64,000 bases of DNA from Sabethes cyaneus (lineage: Eukaryota > Arthropoda > Insecta > Diptera > Culicidae): contig NC_071354.1 in assembly GCF_943734655.1 (NCBI RefSeq), forward strand, positions 59,313,544 through 59,377,543, read 5' to 3'. Numbering within the stretch: the stretch's first letter is position 1; every line of letters starts with the position of its first letter. Position numbers and translations under genes: made by a program. The notes under the pieces were generated by a model. That model was not told where the DNA came from, searched no databases, and saw only the letters and a list, made by a program, of their open reading frames with translations. This document shows, piece by piece, positions 33,918 to 45,770 of the stretch.

Positions 33918-34060
33918 TTGGGAAAAAATGCATTTTGCCTTTGGTGATTTTTCAGTTTGCATACAAGTCAAACTTTGACTGTTTTGCAGCAGCAGTAAAT
34001 CGAGCCCAATTGAGCTAAAATTTAGCACAGGATGATTTTTCGTGGCGAAGAATATTTTGC
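33918..34060 (-). repeat. Right arm of the inverted pair (see 31000-31150)
   Basis: The reverse complement of this block aligns with 31000-31150 across aaatcaccaaagg, gacttgtatgcaa, tttactgct and tcagctcaat-like motifs. It lies 40 bp outside the right end of the TIR element. Confidence 0.7.
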
Positions 34061-37000
34061 AGGGTGATCCGTTTGAAAATTCGAAGGTTACTTTTTCCCA
34101 TACCTTTTATTGGCACCTCAATAAATATATGCGAAAATTCAAACAAATTATGGCAGGTTGCATTCAAGACAAATTGCATCTCGGGTACATTGGGGTGTTT
34201 GGGTCATACATTTCGGTTATCTCCGTTATAGTAAACCCAAATTATCACATGAAAAACCCGACTCGAGAATAGTCATGAAGTTCGATCAACAGATTTTGTG
34301 TTTCGCTGAGACCATTTAAATACCAAAGAACGACTCAATTCTTTTGTAGACGAGGATTTTGTTTATTAAAAATAATTAAACTTTTCGGTTTTGTCTTTTA
34401 TTTTTAAGATTTATTTCACTACATAATAAAAATATTCATCGTTCTTCTTCATTCCGAAGGATTGGTCTTTCGGATTCACATTGCTTATTCTGCAAGTAAA
34501 ATCTGATGGGCAAACAGCTCGATCGAAATGAAGATCCGTCGGAATTGGGAATAAGGCTGATTGTGTGTGTGTGCTGTAAAAACCACCGCTTGCTATCAAA
34601 CATTTATTTTTACGAACTAATGCAATCTACTGAACCCATTTTTATGCGGGGAAATTGCATTGTTTTCCATCCGAAAACTTGTCTGCCCAGGTTCGACGAT
34701 AGTATGTTTAGTTTGGGAATTTACAGCTCACAGTAGGTAGTTACCTATATGCTATCGCTCGAAAACTGCTTTACATTACGAACGGATTGGGGCGTTCTGC
34801 AGTCAGTTTCTACTGCAACTGTTAGTTAAATATTGACAGCATGATTTGAATTTTTAACTCACATACAGCAGGACTGTTTGCGGGTTTCACCACAAGCGAG
34901 TCAGTCAGTTCGGAAAGCTACTTTGACAACACGGTGGCAGTGTAGAGAGTCGCTTGGTTTGCAATTGTTTTCAATTTCTTATTACTTCGGTATAACCGAC
35001 TGTCGGTAGCCGGAATAGATTTCTTTTATTTATACAAAGGGTAGACAAAATCTGGAAAATCTATTTGAGCTTGCATTAGAAGTTGACATCAACAGAACCA
35101 ACCAAAATTGTGCTGCGGTTATTTCACTGGAAAATGTAGTTTTATTTGGAACTTAGAGATAAGCTTTTAAAATCAGTCCTTTTACATAGGTATATCAGAT
35201 TATTTCAGATTACATTATTACATATGCATCCAAACATAACTGAATATGTGACAACTGAACATGCTGATTTATTTTCATACTATTTTTTTATTTAATTTGC
35301 CTATCCTGTACTTTAAAATATCCATAACCCCACTTAGTTCATATTCGCAATCGCCGGCCAAATATTTTAGGTAACTGTTGGATTATTTCAACTGGTTGTG
35401 AAAACTCTAGGTTCAATATTGACAGTGTGGTTCAAATTTCTGGTTGTTTGCAAGCAACAGAAATATTTGCGCGCTGTACCGTTGAATAAATTGTCACCAG
35501 CCGTCGTCTTCATGAAGCTGTGCCGGTATGCTGCCTTTGTTAGTTGTGCATTTATTTACCGGTTCCTACGGTATGCACATTTACAGCATGGCATTGGTTT
35601 AACGGCCATGCAAAATAGCTCTTTTAAGCAAGTGTGGAAAGTGTCAATTTCTTTCCGTGAATTTTCTTCACTTAATGCTATTTTTTCATTGTTGAAATAT
35701 TACCAATAGTTTTGTAAATTTTGGTAAAATAAAACAAAAATCGATTTTATGGTTTGGTTTGCACTAAAAGGGAAAAAAAGGAATGCTACTGTGCAAAATA
35801 TCCGATTTAATAAGTAGTCATCAACGAATCAACTAATCAACAAACGGCTTTTAGCACTGGCGTAAACCTGAAGCTCAAAGTGGAAGTCAAAAACTAAAAT
35901 GACAAAAATTGCATTGCAAATTTTAAAAATGCTCCACCAAATTCAAAATGGAGTTTTTTCACGGATCCATTTTACACTTTTTACTGCCAGCCGGGAAAAT
36001 TACGCCTCTTCAACGGTTATCAAATTAGGGCAAAATCAATTTACACAGCGAAGTTAAACAGGCAAGTAGCTTCACTCGTAAATGTCATGCCATTCCGGTG
36101 AACAGCTGAGCCTGTCTGGAGGAAACTATTTTCACGAACTGGAGTAACCGCTGCTGCACTGCTGGTTGTGCACATCAGCGAAAACATTGAAAACGGCAGA
36201 AAGTCAGCAGAATCCGTACGTTCCGGATCTGATCGTTGCACTTTTTCCAGAGGGTTAGAACTGTCAACGCTGAATTATGCATATGCAAATAGAGCGATAA
36301 ACTTTATTCTTCGAAATTGAGTTCTCGTTCCAGTCCTGCTATTGGCAGCTAGGTGGGCAACAGTATCTCGCAAATCCACAGCGAACTCCGCTAGGCTGCG
36401 GTAATTTTCAATTCGCTACCGTAAATATTCTCACTCCGGATCAACTGGCAGCGCCTCGAACTCATTTTAATGAATAAACAATTTAACTAATTCTAATGAA
36501 TTACTCCTCCTCAACTTGGCATCCCAATCCCAACGAGCCCAATAGCGGATGGATAGTTTGGGCGGATGGAAAATTAAAATTCAATTAATGCAATCAAATT
36601 GAAATTTCATATTCCGTTTCGCCAGCCGGACTGAAGTTGTCCGATTGATTCGTGTTCGGATCGTTGGAGGCTGTTTTGTTCGGTTTTGTTTGCGGGTGAA
36701 ACATTTTAGACGAGGATATTGGATCGCTTGCGCGGGACAACGCTATTAGCTGGAACCGATATATTGGAATTAATGATAGAATAAAACTGACAAAATTGAA
36801 TGAAATTATTTGTTGATTGATGAGGGAAACCGATGGAAATGGGATTCGAAGAATAACTCTCAATGATCAATTGAAATCGTTTCATGGAAGAAAAGCCATT
36901 GCCGAGCATATCCGAATAACAATAATTAATGTACTTAGGTACGTACGTTTGTACGACTGCTCAAGAAATGCTACCTTGAATTGTTAATTCGATTTTCACC

Positions 37001-38259
37001 CGAATTAAAACTTATTGCTCACTTTTCCGCAGCCAATGTTGGTTAATTTTAATTGACATTCAATTACGGCACACTTTGTCTTGGAGTTCCTGTAGAAAGG
37101 CAAATTGGCTTCCTCTGTACCAAGTTTCTGCCAACTTTCTACTCGCCTTCAGCATCATCAGCATCATCAGCATCAGTTCGTCATCGTGAGCTCTGGTTCT
37201 TCCTCTGTTTCTTTTAGCGCCTTTTGTCTTATTCAAACTTTCCTCCTTACTTGATTATCTCGACTTAAAACAATAGGAATGAATATTCGTCAGAAAAGTC
37301 ATAAATTATGCCTCTAATTATGTTTCGATGAGAAACGAAGCGGAAACTTTCCGTCAGCACTTTTTGCTAGATTTGAGAGCCTTAATGGTGTGCTAATTTT
37401 TCGCACTAATATGTGCAACTCAAGTAAATAGATTAAGAAGTTGAAAGCACAATAAGATGGGTGTTTTTATTTGATAACCTCGGCATTTAACTATACTGTT
37501 GCCTGACAGGGATTTGAATTAAATAATATTATTATTTTCATTAACTTCTTTAGTGAGGCTTTTAGACAATCAAATAATTTTCCATAAAACTTTCGTTTTG
37601 CAATCTTTCTGGTTATGTATTTCGAGAATTTAAAATGTTGGAGGTTATAGAGCAGCAAACTTTAAAAGAAATGATTTCCCTTCTGGCTACGATTGATTAA
37701 AATTCTAGAGTGGTGGAATGGTTTATTGCATAGATATTTTGAAATAGTTATCCGGTAATCACATTTATCATACACGTATAATAAATCTCAATGGTAAAAC
37801 GAAAATAGCTATGTCGCCTCTGCAAGGGACAGAAAGCCAAATAGACCCTTCCCAGAGTCCATAAATTATTTTGACTGTACCACCCATCTTCAATGCTTCA
37901 CCTCATGTGTTATGTCGTCGTTAATTATTATTCTTTCAAAGACGACATTTCACGAACACAATTGTGCATCGCACGAAGTTTTCCGATAGATATACCTAGG
38001 TATTCATTGACTTTTCGAGAACAAGGCACTACTTCCCTCCAACTTCTATGTGTTTTCATGAAAAAAATAGTCATTAGGATCGCATCGTTTTTACGATGTT
38101 GCCCATTGGATATAATAAAATTTAAGAAATAATATTTTGAATTTTACAGTTTTGAAGCTCGAGTTTGAATTAACGGGCAATTAGCAGTCATTAACTTTTC
38201 GTCGAAAAGCCTAATTTCGGAGGCAGTTTTTGGGCCCTAAACAGGAGCTCTGTTTTTAA
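34061..38259. other. Unassigned sequence, 4.2 kb
   Basis: No gene or named repeat found. Short frames at 34506-34736, 35398-35709 (plus) and 36594-36863 (minus) have no recognisable motifs. Region 36000-37300 has fewer homopolymer runs and a more even composition than its surroundings, and includes a small run of agcatcatc units at 37151-37178. It might be ordinary single-copy non-coding DNA. Confidence 0.5.
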
Positions 38260-38395
38260 AAATATATCCACTACATTGTTCTTGCCAATCTGAACACAGA
38301 GAATATATTTTCATGTACAGAATTCTTGTTTCAAACAAAAAAACTGCTTTTGAAATTTATAGAATCAGTGACGATTCATTTCACCTTAAATTAAC
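38260..38395 (-). repeat. Dispersed repeat, inverted relative of 32170-32320
   Basis: Contains ttgccaatctgaacacaga, gaatatattttcatg and ttgtttcaaacaaaaaaac, the reverse complement of the block inside the TIR element at 31495-33876. No transposon terminus is seen here, so it is a fragment. Confidence 0.8.
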
Positions 38396-38475
38396 TCAAA
38401 ATTAGAATTGAAATCGGACATGCAAATTGAACTTAAAATCGGAATTTAAAATGGGTTTAAAATTGAAATTGATCT
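38385..38475. repeat. Short stretch of the 12-bp minisatellite unit
   Basis: Diverged copies of the aaattgaacttaaaatcgg type, the reverse orientation of the unit seen at 20045-20850 and the same orientation as that at 58590-59215. It immediately precedes the GAT array. Confidence 0.65.
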
Positions 38476-38507
38476 CTCTGCCAAAGGCCAGGATGTCATA
38501 TTTTAAA

Positions 38508-39199
<692 letters not shown>

Positions 39200-39757
39200 T
39201 GATAATAGTCATGAGAGGATAGATAGATCGGAATTTGTAAATGTGCTTTACTCTGGACATTTTGTACTAATTAAATTGTAAAACGTAGTATAGTGAAGAA
39301 GTGGAGATCTCGTCAGCCCCGCTTAACAGCGGTCGTCCTCAATCGCGCAGTTTTCAAACACAAACAACCACAAATAAACAGCAAAACAAATCTCGGACCA
39401 CCAGTGGTTATCAACTTATCAGGTGCTCGACTCATGGAACAATTTTCGTCTTCTATCTCTCTGACATTTCTGCACTGTCCCAGGATAGGGTTTCAAAGCA
39501 AATGGAGTGCAGCAAGACGCGGATGTTCGCGGTAGACGACAGAGGCTTTAAATCATAGAGTCGCACCCGCCTCCCAACCCACGAGACCAAACAGCTACTG
39601 CGCAGTATTTATAATAGAAATACGTCGCCAAACCTCAAAAACCGACCGCTACCAAGTGCCCCGTTGTCTTCGCAGCCTACATAGATATACAGAGTGTTAG
39701 ATAGTTTAGTGCAGATATTTCAGGGGTTAATAGACCAAATCGCATTCATTATAGAGT
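39200..39757 (+). other. Unidentified coding-like stretch
   Basis: Less AT-rich than its neighbours, with a plus frame (ATG 39301 to stop 39558, 85 codons) that continues in phase after the stop as RTRLPTHETKQLLRSIYNR and a Pro/Ser-rich KNRPLPSAPLSSQPT. I recognise no domain. It could be a decayed transposon gag-like region, a degraded gene or chance. Confidence 0.3.
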
Positions 39758-39771
39758 TATTAAACATTTTT

Positions 39772-39900
39772 CACTAGATAGAATCAGTAGGATTTTTGCA
39801 GTGCCCCGTAACTGTCCTGTACTCTGACAACCGGCTGTGAAGTCTGTCGATAAAGAAGGGTCAAGTCTTAGAAAGACGTTTAGGCCCAAGGTTTTGCTTT
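39772..39900 (+). mobile_element. 5'-truncated SINE with 14-bp target-site duplication
   Basis: Lacks the tRNA-like head and starts in the body (gatagaatcagtaggat). It runs through gtaactgtcctgtactctga, aaccggct and gaagtctgtcgataaag to the gttttgctttt terminus. TATTAAACATTTTT flanks it on both sides (39758-39771 and 39901-39914). A long duplication with 5' truncation is the expected product of LINE-machinery insertion, and it fixes both ends of this copy. Confidence 0.93.
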
Positions 39901-39914
39901 TATTAAACATTTTT

Positions 39915-41054
39915 AGTGTTCGGTTCTGTTTTCCTTAAATTAGCTGTAGTACAAAAACTTTGCTAGCTAGCTCAACTCTATTGCTTTCATTCGAAATCTG
40001 AGAACATTTTGTATGGAAAGATTTCTTAAACATTCTACTTTATGAAATTTTAAATTTCTTCTGAAAAGGTGTGATAAAATTGATTGCTTTTATTTACCAA
40101 TTTAAAGCTCTAGTACCGTTCTACAATTCGTTCTTTCACGTGAAACGCCTATCTCTTTATTTTTTGCAGTTTCATTTTAAACGTATGGTTTTGGTTGTTG
40201 AATTAGTATTTGAAAACTGCACGAACTCATACATCACGCATAGCCAACTAGATCACCGCGTGCGACGGATACGATTAATCGCATATGGACGACAATAACA
40301 AAACTGATTTCTCGGGTCTCTCTGGGACGTTTTTGAAAACGATTTCAGTATTAAAATGCATTTTCCGGAAGAACTCGCGGACATTTCCCTTCGTTATGGC
40401 TTCGCTAATTATGAGCAATGACAGCCCAGCAGGAGTACGGTTGTAGATTTTCTGATCGTCGGCTACCTATTGTAAGTAAGTGAACACAAATCCGGAAGTG
40501 TACGTTTTATTACACAATGATTTTAATTCAGGAACGTCTACGACAACGCTCCGTCCCTTCCGAGAAGGAACGTTACTTTTAACGAGGCTTCGAGGGGAGC
40601 ATCATCAGCAAGGGGTGTCAGCGATTGACCATAAAATTTTGTGGATCGTGGGAAATGACCTCAAGACAAGCACAGGGCAAATTGTGGCACTGCCCCATGT
40701 CACCCTGGAGGTGTGGAGCATGCTGAGCCGGGTAAAAATGCATCCTTTCCATACTACAGGTTCAAGACCTGCTGCCTGTGAATAAACCTAAGCGGCATGA
40801 GTTTTGCAAGATTACGCAAGTAAAAGTGGCGGCGAACCCTTAATTTATGAAAAACATTGCTATTACTGTTGATGTTTTTCATACGTGTGAGGCTGTGTTC
40901 GTCGCACACGGCAATTTAATGTGCTATGAGTGATGTATGAATTCTTGCTGTTTACAGATACAAATTCAACAGCTAACACGATACGCCTAAAATTAAAATT
41001 GCAACGAAACTAAAAGAGAGAGGTGTTTTACGTCAAAGAACGAATGACATCGAG
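39915..41054. other. Unassigned sequence
   Basis: A 101-codon plus frame at 40480-40785 has no motif I recognise. Otherwise nothing. Confidence 0.45.
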
Positions 41055-41135
41055 TGGCCTGATTCTAGTAAGATTCGAACCCACGACCATTCGCTTGTTA
41101 AAGCAGGCTCGGTAACCTCGCGGCTACAATCAAAA
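41055..41135 (-). mobile_element. tRNA-like SINE head, second family
   Basis: The minus strand reads gtagccgcgaggttaccgag (A-box region) and gtgggttcgaatctta (B-box GGTTCGAATC). Spacing and content resemble a tRNA, but the acceptor stem does not pair and the sequence runs on without a 3' boundary, so this is a SINE head and not a functional tRNA gene. The body differs from the SINE family at 20511 and 39772. Confidence 0.7.
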
Positions 41136-41165
41136 CGTGTTTCTTTCCCTTCTGAATTTATAAAG

Positions 41166-41500
41166 TTAACACATTATAACCCTGGTATTCCAAAATTTGG
41201 ACCAAATGCACTGGAACAGTGCAATTTCATATTATAGCTCGAATGTGTGAGAAAACTCAAAATCACCATTAGGAATGGTTTCAAGGTCAACATATCTTAG
41301 GTTTTATATTTTATACACTCAGATTCAGACAAACAAATTATAGTTTGCTTACATATTTTTTCGGGTTTTGTGATAGACTTTACATATTTACACCACTTTA
41401 CACGTCAGATAATGTTCCTTCACAAAATGCAAACATTTTGATACATTTCGAAGACAAAGTTTTTTGCGCCATTTTTTGAACTGTTTTCCGCCACAAAAAA
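41166..41500. mobile_element. Diverged copy of the Harbinger-like MITE (left part)
   Basis: Aligns with 27892-28235: ccctggtattccaaaatttgg, then accaaatg, ggtttcaa, ttttgtgatagactttacat, gttccttcacaaaatg and gttttccgc occur in the same order. Preceded by TTA. Identity is about 75% by eye. The right terminus found in the other copy (cataatgggt) is not seen here, so this copy is truncated or decayed. Confidence 0.78.
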
Positions 41501-44500
41501 CTGAGAGATGGTCTCACATCTAAAAGTTCACGAGATAACAGAAAATAATGCTTCACATAAAATATGAGTTTTAGCAAGACTTATAATACTAGGAACACCA
41601 GAAAAGATTTTGGGACAAGAAACTTTGTAACTAGCTTTCGTTACGAGATGCAGGTTCGGTGTTTTTTTGGTCACTTTTAGGGAGATTATTCAACCAACGG
41701 AGCTTTTAAGACTAAGAAACTTTCCCAAAGACACTATATGCGAAAACTCACAGGTTACGTATAAGAATCAGTCAACACATCCTATAAAGTTAAAATTCAT
41801 TTTATGCTGACCTGTTATTTATGAATAGCCATGCGTCGCCATTAGTTTCTATCCAATGGATACGCTTCGTAGTTTCTTCCAATGAAGCATAGTGGAAAAT
41901 CTGCAGCTGCTTTTCGTGTTCCGGTTGTCTGAGGGATACTGTTTACACACTCAACGTCGAATTCGACTGGTCTTTCATAATATTATTTCATATCGCAAAA
42001 GCTATAATGCACCGCTTGCGACAATAATTAATGGAAAATTTTCTACAATCAATCATCAACGAGTGCACTAATATGCAACTGTAATCCTTATGTTTAATTA
42101 CAAAGGATTGCCATTGAAATCTTTGTTCTGACGATAAGCCAATATAAAAGCGGTGCTCTGTTTCAGTATATTCTTCTATTATATGTATGAGTACTGTATG
42201 CCTGATGGCATGTCATCGGATACTGCTCTTTGATGATATTGTTGCTACTGTTACCACACAAAGACAGAAAATTATACGCCTAATCCCTGCTATTACCGTC
42301 ATCAAGTGATTCCTCTCCATTCAGTATGCTTATTGCAGCATCAGTTTCGTTTAGTTTATGCTATCGATTGAAGGCACTATTCAAGCGTGGACCGATACCA
42401 CAAGTTTGCTCTTTCAGAGTTTGCTCTGAGTTTCCCGCAAGCCAAACACTGGCCAATCGTAGATAATAAACCAGCTACCAGTTCTCGAAATACTCCCAAA
42501 TAGAAGCCGGTCTTCTCCGAACACCACCCGTGTCAGGTCAGTCGAAAGGTTTAATCCTTCGTTTGATGGAAGTTTGCTTGCGCCTTGTTTGTGCTCATTT
42601 AGTTGGCTATATCTGCTTCAGTACATCTGACTACTTTTTAGCAAAAAAAAAATCAGAAAATCCTTCCTCGATCCACAGGTCAGTGTATGCCAGAGAGCCT
42701 GTTTTAACATTTCTTTTACGAAATGAAACAGACAGTGATAAATGTTACTTCAAAGAAATCACTTTCATGGAATGATTTTGTTTCTGTTCGTAAAGTGCTC
42801 AACATTTGTTTGTTAAGCATCGCCCGAAAGTGCTTTAATAATTGAAAATTTTTACAGCACACCGTTCATTCACACGGTTTTATTGCGCATTAAATTTGGC
42901 AATAAATCTCTCAATCAAACTTACTCGCTCACCGGTTTGCATTTAAACCCTGAGAATATATTTTCTCCATGACATCATCTGTGCTCCATTGCGAACTTTT
43001 CCCGCTGAACGCTATCTATCCAACCGAATCAATTTACATTCGTTTTTATGCGAAATGAATATTTGATTCCTCCCATCAGCATTCAACCTGAAGGGTCAGC
43101 CTTGTGCGAAAAGTTCCCATTCCGACGACACACCGCACCGCATGACTAACGCACAAAAACCGAAAACTTTTTTGTCACTTCTATCTTAGTTCCAGTTACA
43201 GTTTTGCCTAGGAAAGAAACCAACCAACAGCCAGGCAAGAAGAACATTTGCCAACTGGATGGATTTGGGGTGAAAATTGATTTATTGTACTTTCCCCCGG
43301 AGAACTCTAATGCCGCCGCCTTGGGTCAGCGGGCATACCAGAGATTTCCATGTTTGCTGTTCGGTTGGAAAAATACTTTTGTTTTTGCGTTCGTTCGAAA
43401 TCCGCAGAAATCAGTTGTTGGGAGCATAAATTTTTCGCCTAATTTTTGGCAAGTCAACGAAAGTCGACCGCATTTTCTCCCGGTTACAGTTTAGTAGCCA
43501 GTGACCAGCACTGGTCAACGCTGTGGTAGTAAACTTTAGTAGAACTTTGCATTAGCTTTTTAGTTGTTTTTTTTTTGTAATTTCTTCAGTGCTTTAACTA
43601 ATTAGTTTTGCGTAGAACAACTTGAAATATTATCATCTCGGTCAACCGAACATAACAACTGAGATCGTTTCGATATTATTTATTGGCACATTTTGGCATT
43701 CTAAAAACAAATCATCGATCAGATCGGGATCGGTCCAACAACGGCACCCTTAGAGCCACGGGAACCACATTGGTGTGATAACAAAAGTAAATTTTCATAT
43801 TTATTATAACATTAGTTTATTTTTGTTAGAAATTTTATCTTATCATCATGGCAATTTTGAGTTGATATTCATAGCTTTTGAGTGACGCTCAAAACAATAA
43901 CAAGTTCATTGTTCAATTATTGATCTTCCAGGGTAGACTCCTAAAATATACATGGCCATACACCACACTGTATTATGTTTAGCTTTTGCGATAGCTAAAT
44001 GAGCTATTTGTTGGTTGGGAAAGTTAGCTTTAGTACTGGAAGTCTATACGGTGTGTTGAAGTCAAAATTAACGTTATATTGTGTGGAGGCAGCAGCGTGC
44101 AAACAATAGCAGCATGACGATATTCTGCTCAACTTTGTTCAAAAGTGCATAGTAGCTACCGTGTCCAGCTAGTCGCCCTGCCCATACACTTATACGGTAT
44201 CGCTAGCCAATTCAATGGGCCATAAACATAATTGCACTGGGGATGATCCGGCTTACGCCCGGTCATGTCGGCATACCATCTGCAAACAAAGCTCAAACGT
44301 CGCCGCGGGTTTGCAGTTGGTGTACCCAAACCGATCAACAGAGAGGCTGGCAAACGGGAGAATGCGAAGCAAAATAACGTTACGCAATGAAGCATGGAAA
44401 ACAAAAAGGTTTTGCTAGCCATGTTCCCACCGCCAACCGTCTGGTTTCCAGTATGAGGTGAAAATCCATTACCCATATTGTTATCGATTTAATTATTTCA

Positions 44501-45008
44501 ACACAGCACGTGCGGCCTCAGGAACAAAGGTGACTGCATTGGGAACCACTCTCCGGCAAAACGCCATCCGCGTCGAAAAAAGTTAATCCCCAGGTCATCG
44601 CCGAAAGGTTTCCCGCGGATTATGTCATGTTTGTGCGAATATCGAGCGAGCATGTGTATATGTATGCTTCACTGGCAGAGGGTAATATTCGGAAGGCAGG
44701 TTAATGAAAGTTGCCGACTTTTAACTCTTGTGTTACAATCAGATTGGAAAAGTGTTTCAGATATTGAATGTTCTTTTGCGTTGTGGCAAGCATTGTCTCA
44801 AGCGAGAAAGTATGAAAAAGGTATTAATTTTTTTTTGCGCACAATACCATCAACAATTACAATTATTACGTTTTATTTCTGAATGAGGCTGATTTTCAAT
44901 TATACTATTAAAAATGATTTAACACCGCAGATCTTTTATGTCATGACAAATATCAATGCAGGTCCTTTATCTTTTGAAATTCACAAATTTGAATCCAGAC
45001 TCCAGTAC
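41501..45008. other. Unassigned sequence, 3.5 kb
   Basis: No gene or repeat family identified. Frames at 43204-43494 (96 codons, plus) and 44156-44476 (106 codons, minus) lack known motifs. The stretches 43080-43500 and 44160-44620 are GC-richer and look single-copy. Confidence 0.5.
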
Positions 45009-45033
45009 TACCCGGGTAGAAATGCATAACGAA

Positions 45034-45226
45034 TATTAATGTAAAAACATTACGGTTACTATGAATTTTACTGTTTACAACACATTATGCTGTAACTTCA
45101 CTGTATCGTTCTTAGAAAATTTTTCATATTAATGTAAAAACTTTACGATTACAATGAATTTTACTGTTTACAACACTTTATGCTGTAACTTCACTGTACC
45201 GTTCTTGGAAATTTTTTCATATAATT
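45034..45226. repeat. ~97-bp tandem duplication
   Basis: Two adjacent units, each running from attaatgtaaaaac through gaattttactgtttacaaca and atgctgtaacttcactgta to gaaa(a/t)ttttttcatat, with few differences. It lies just inside the left end of the TIR element. Confidence 0.9.
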
Positions 45227-45564
45227 CGGCAACAATGCAAATTGTTTCGAAGCAGGAAATAAGCTATCTAAGGTCCAATCCTTGGCAGGTTGAGTTATTT
45301 GTAGACACAAATTGTGTCTCTTCCTCCGTCTACTGTAGAAACCGACGAGCCAGAAGTTTAATCTAATTCGTTTTACTGACGGGACGACGACACTATGCAG
45401 GCGCTTGCGACATACTTGTTCGTCTGTCAACATATTAGCCGCGATTCTTAACGCGGGTGTTCGAGGAAAGACTCCGTTCCTATGGAATAGACCAACCTCG
45501 TTGTGTACGTCTTTACATCGAATGAGGTGTCAGGCATATAATTAAGTTTTTATAACGGTAGATG

Positions 45565-45770
45565 TTCACCTTTATTCTTGTTTACGGCCGGATCCTGCAT
45601 TCGTACGAATAGTTTACTTCGAACGAATCGGGAAGCACTATTCTCATATTCGTATGAGCAAAAGGAAGGGGTGTTCGAACGTTCGAATTGATTCGAACGA
45701 AAACAAGAATACGAATCGGTTTAACTTTCGAATGAATGTCATTCGAACGAAAACAAGAATAAGGGTGTTT
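45565..45770. mobile_element. ~205-bp MITE with CACC(T/C)TTATTCTTG ends
   Basis: The left end is ttcacctttattcttgttta and the right end is its near reverse complement (aaacaagaataagggtgtt). The interior is full of ttcgaa and attcgtacgaat palindromes and includes the 14-bp palindrome ttcgaacgttcgaa at about 45673. An attcgaacgaaaacaagaat block occurs twice near the right end. Nested in the element at 45009-46377. Confidence 0.72.

Noticed and set aside
41055..41135. Functional tRNA gene on the minus strand
   Set aside because: No acceptor-stem pairing and no proper 3' boundary; better explained as a SINE head.
45590..45760. Regulatory cluster of ttcgaa sites
   Set aside because: The palindromes lie inside a TIR-bounded MITE, which explains them without invoking a regulatory element.
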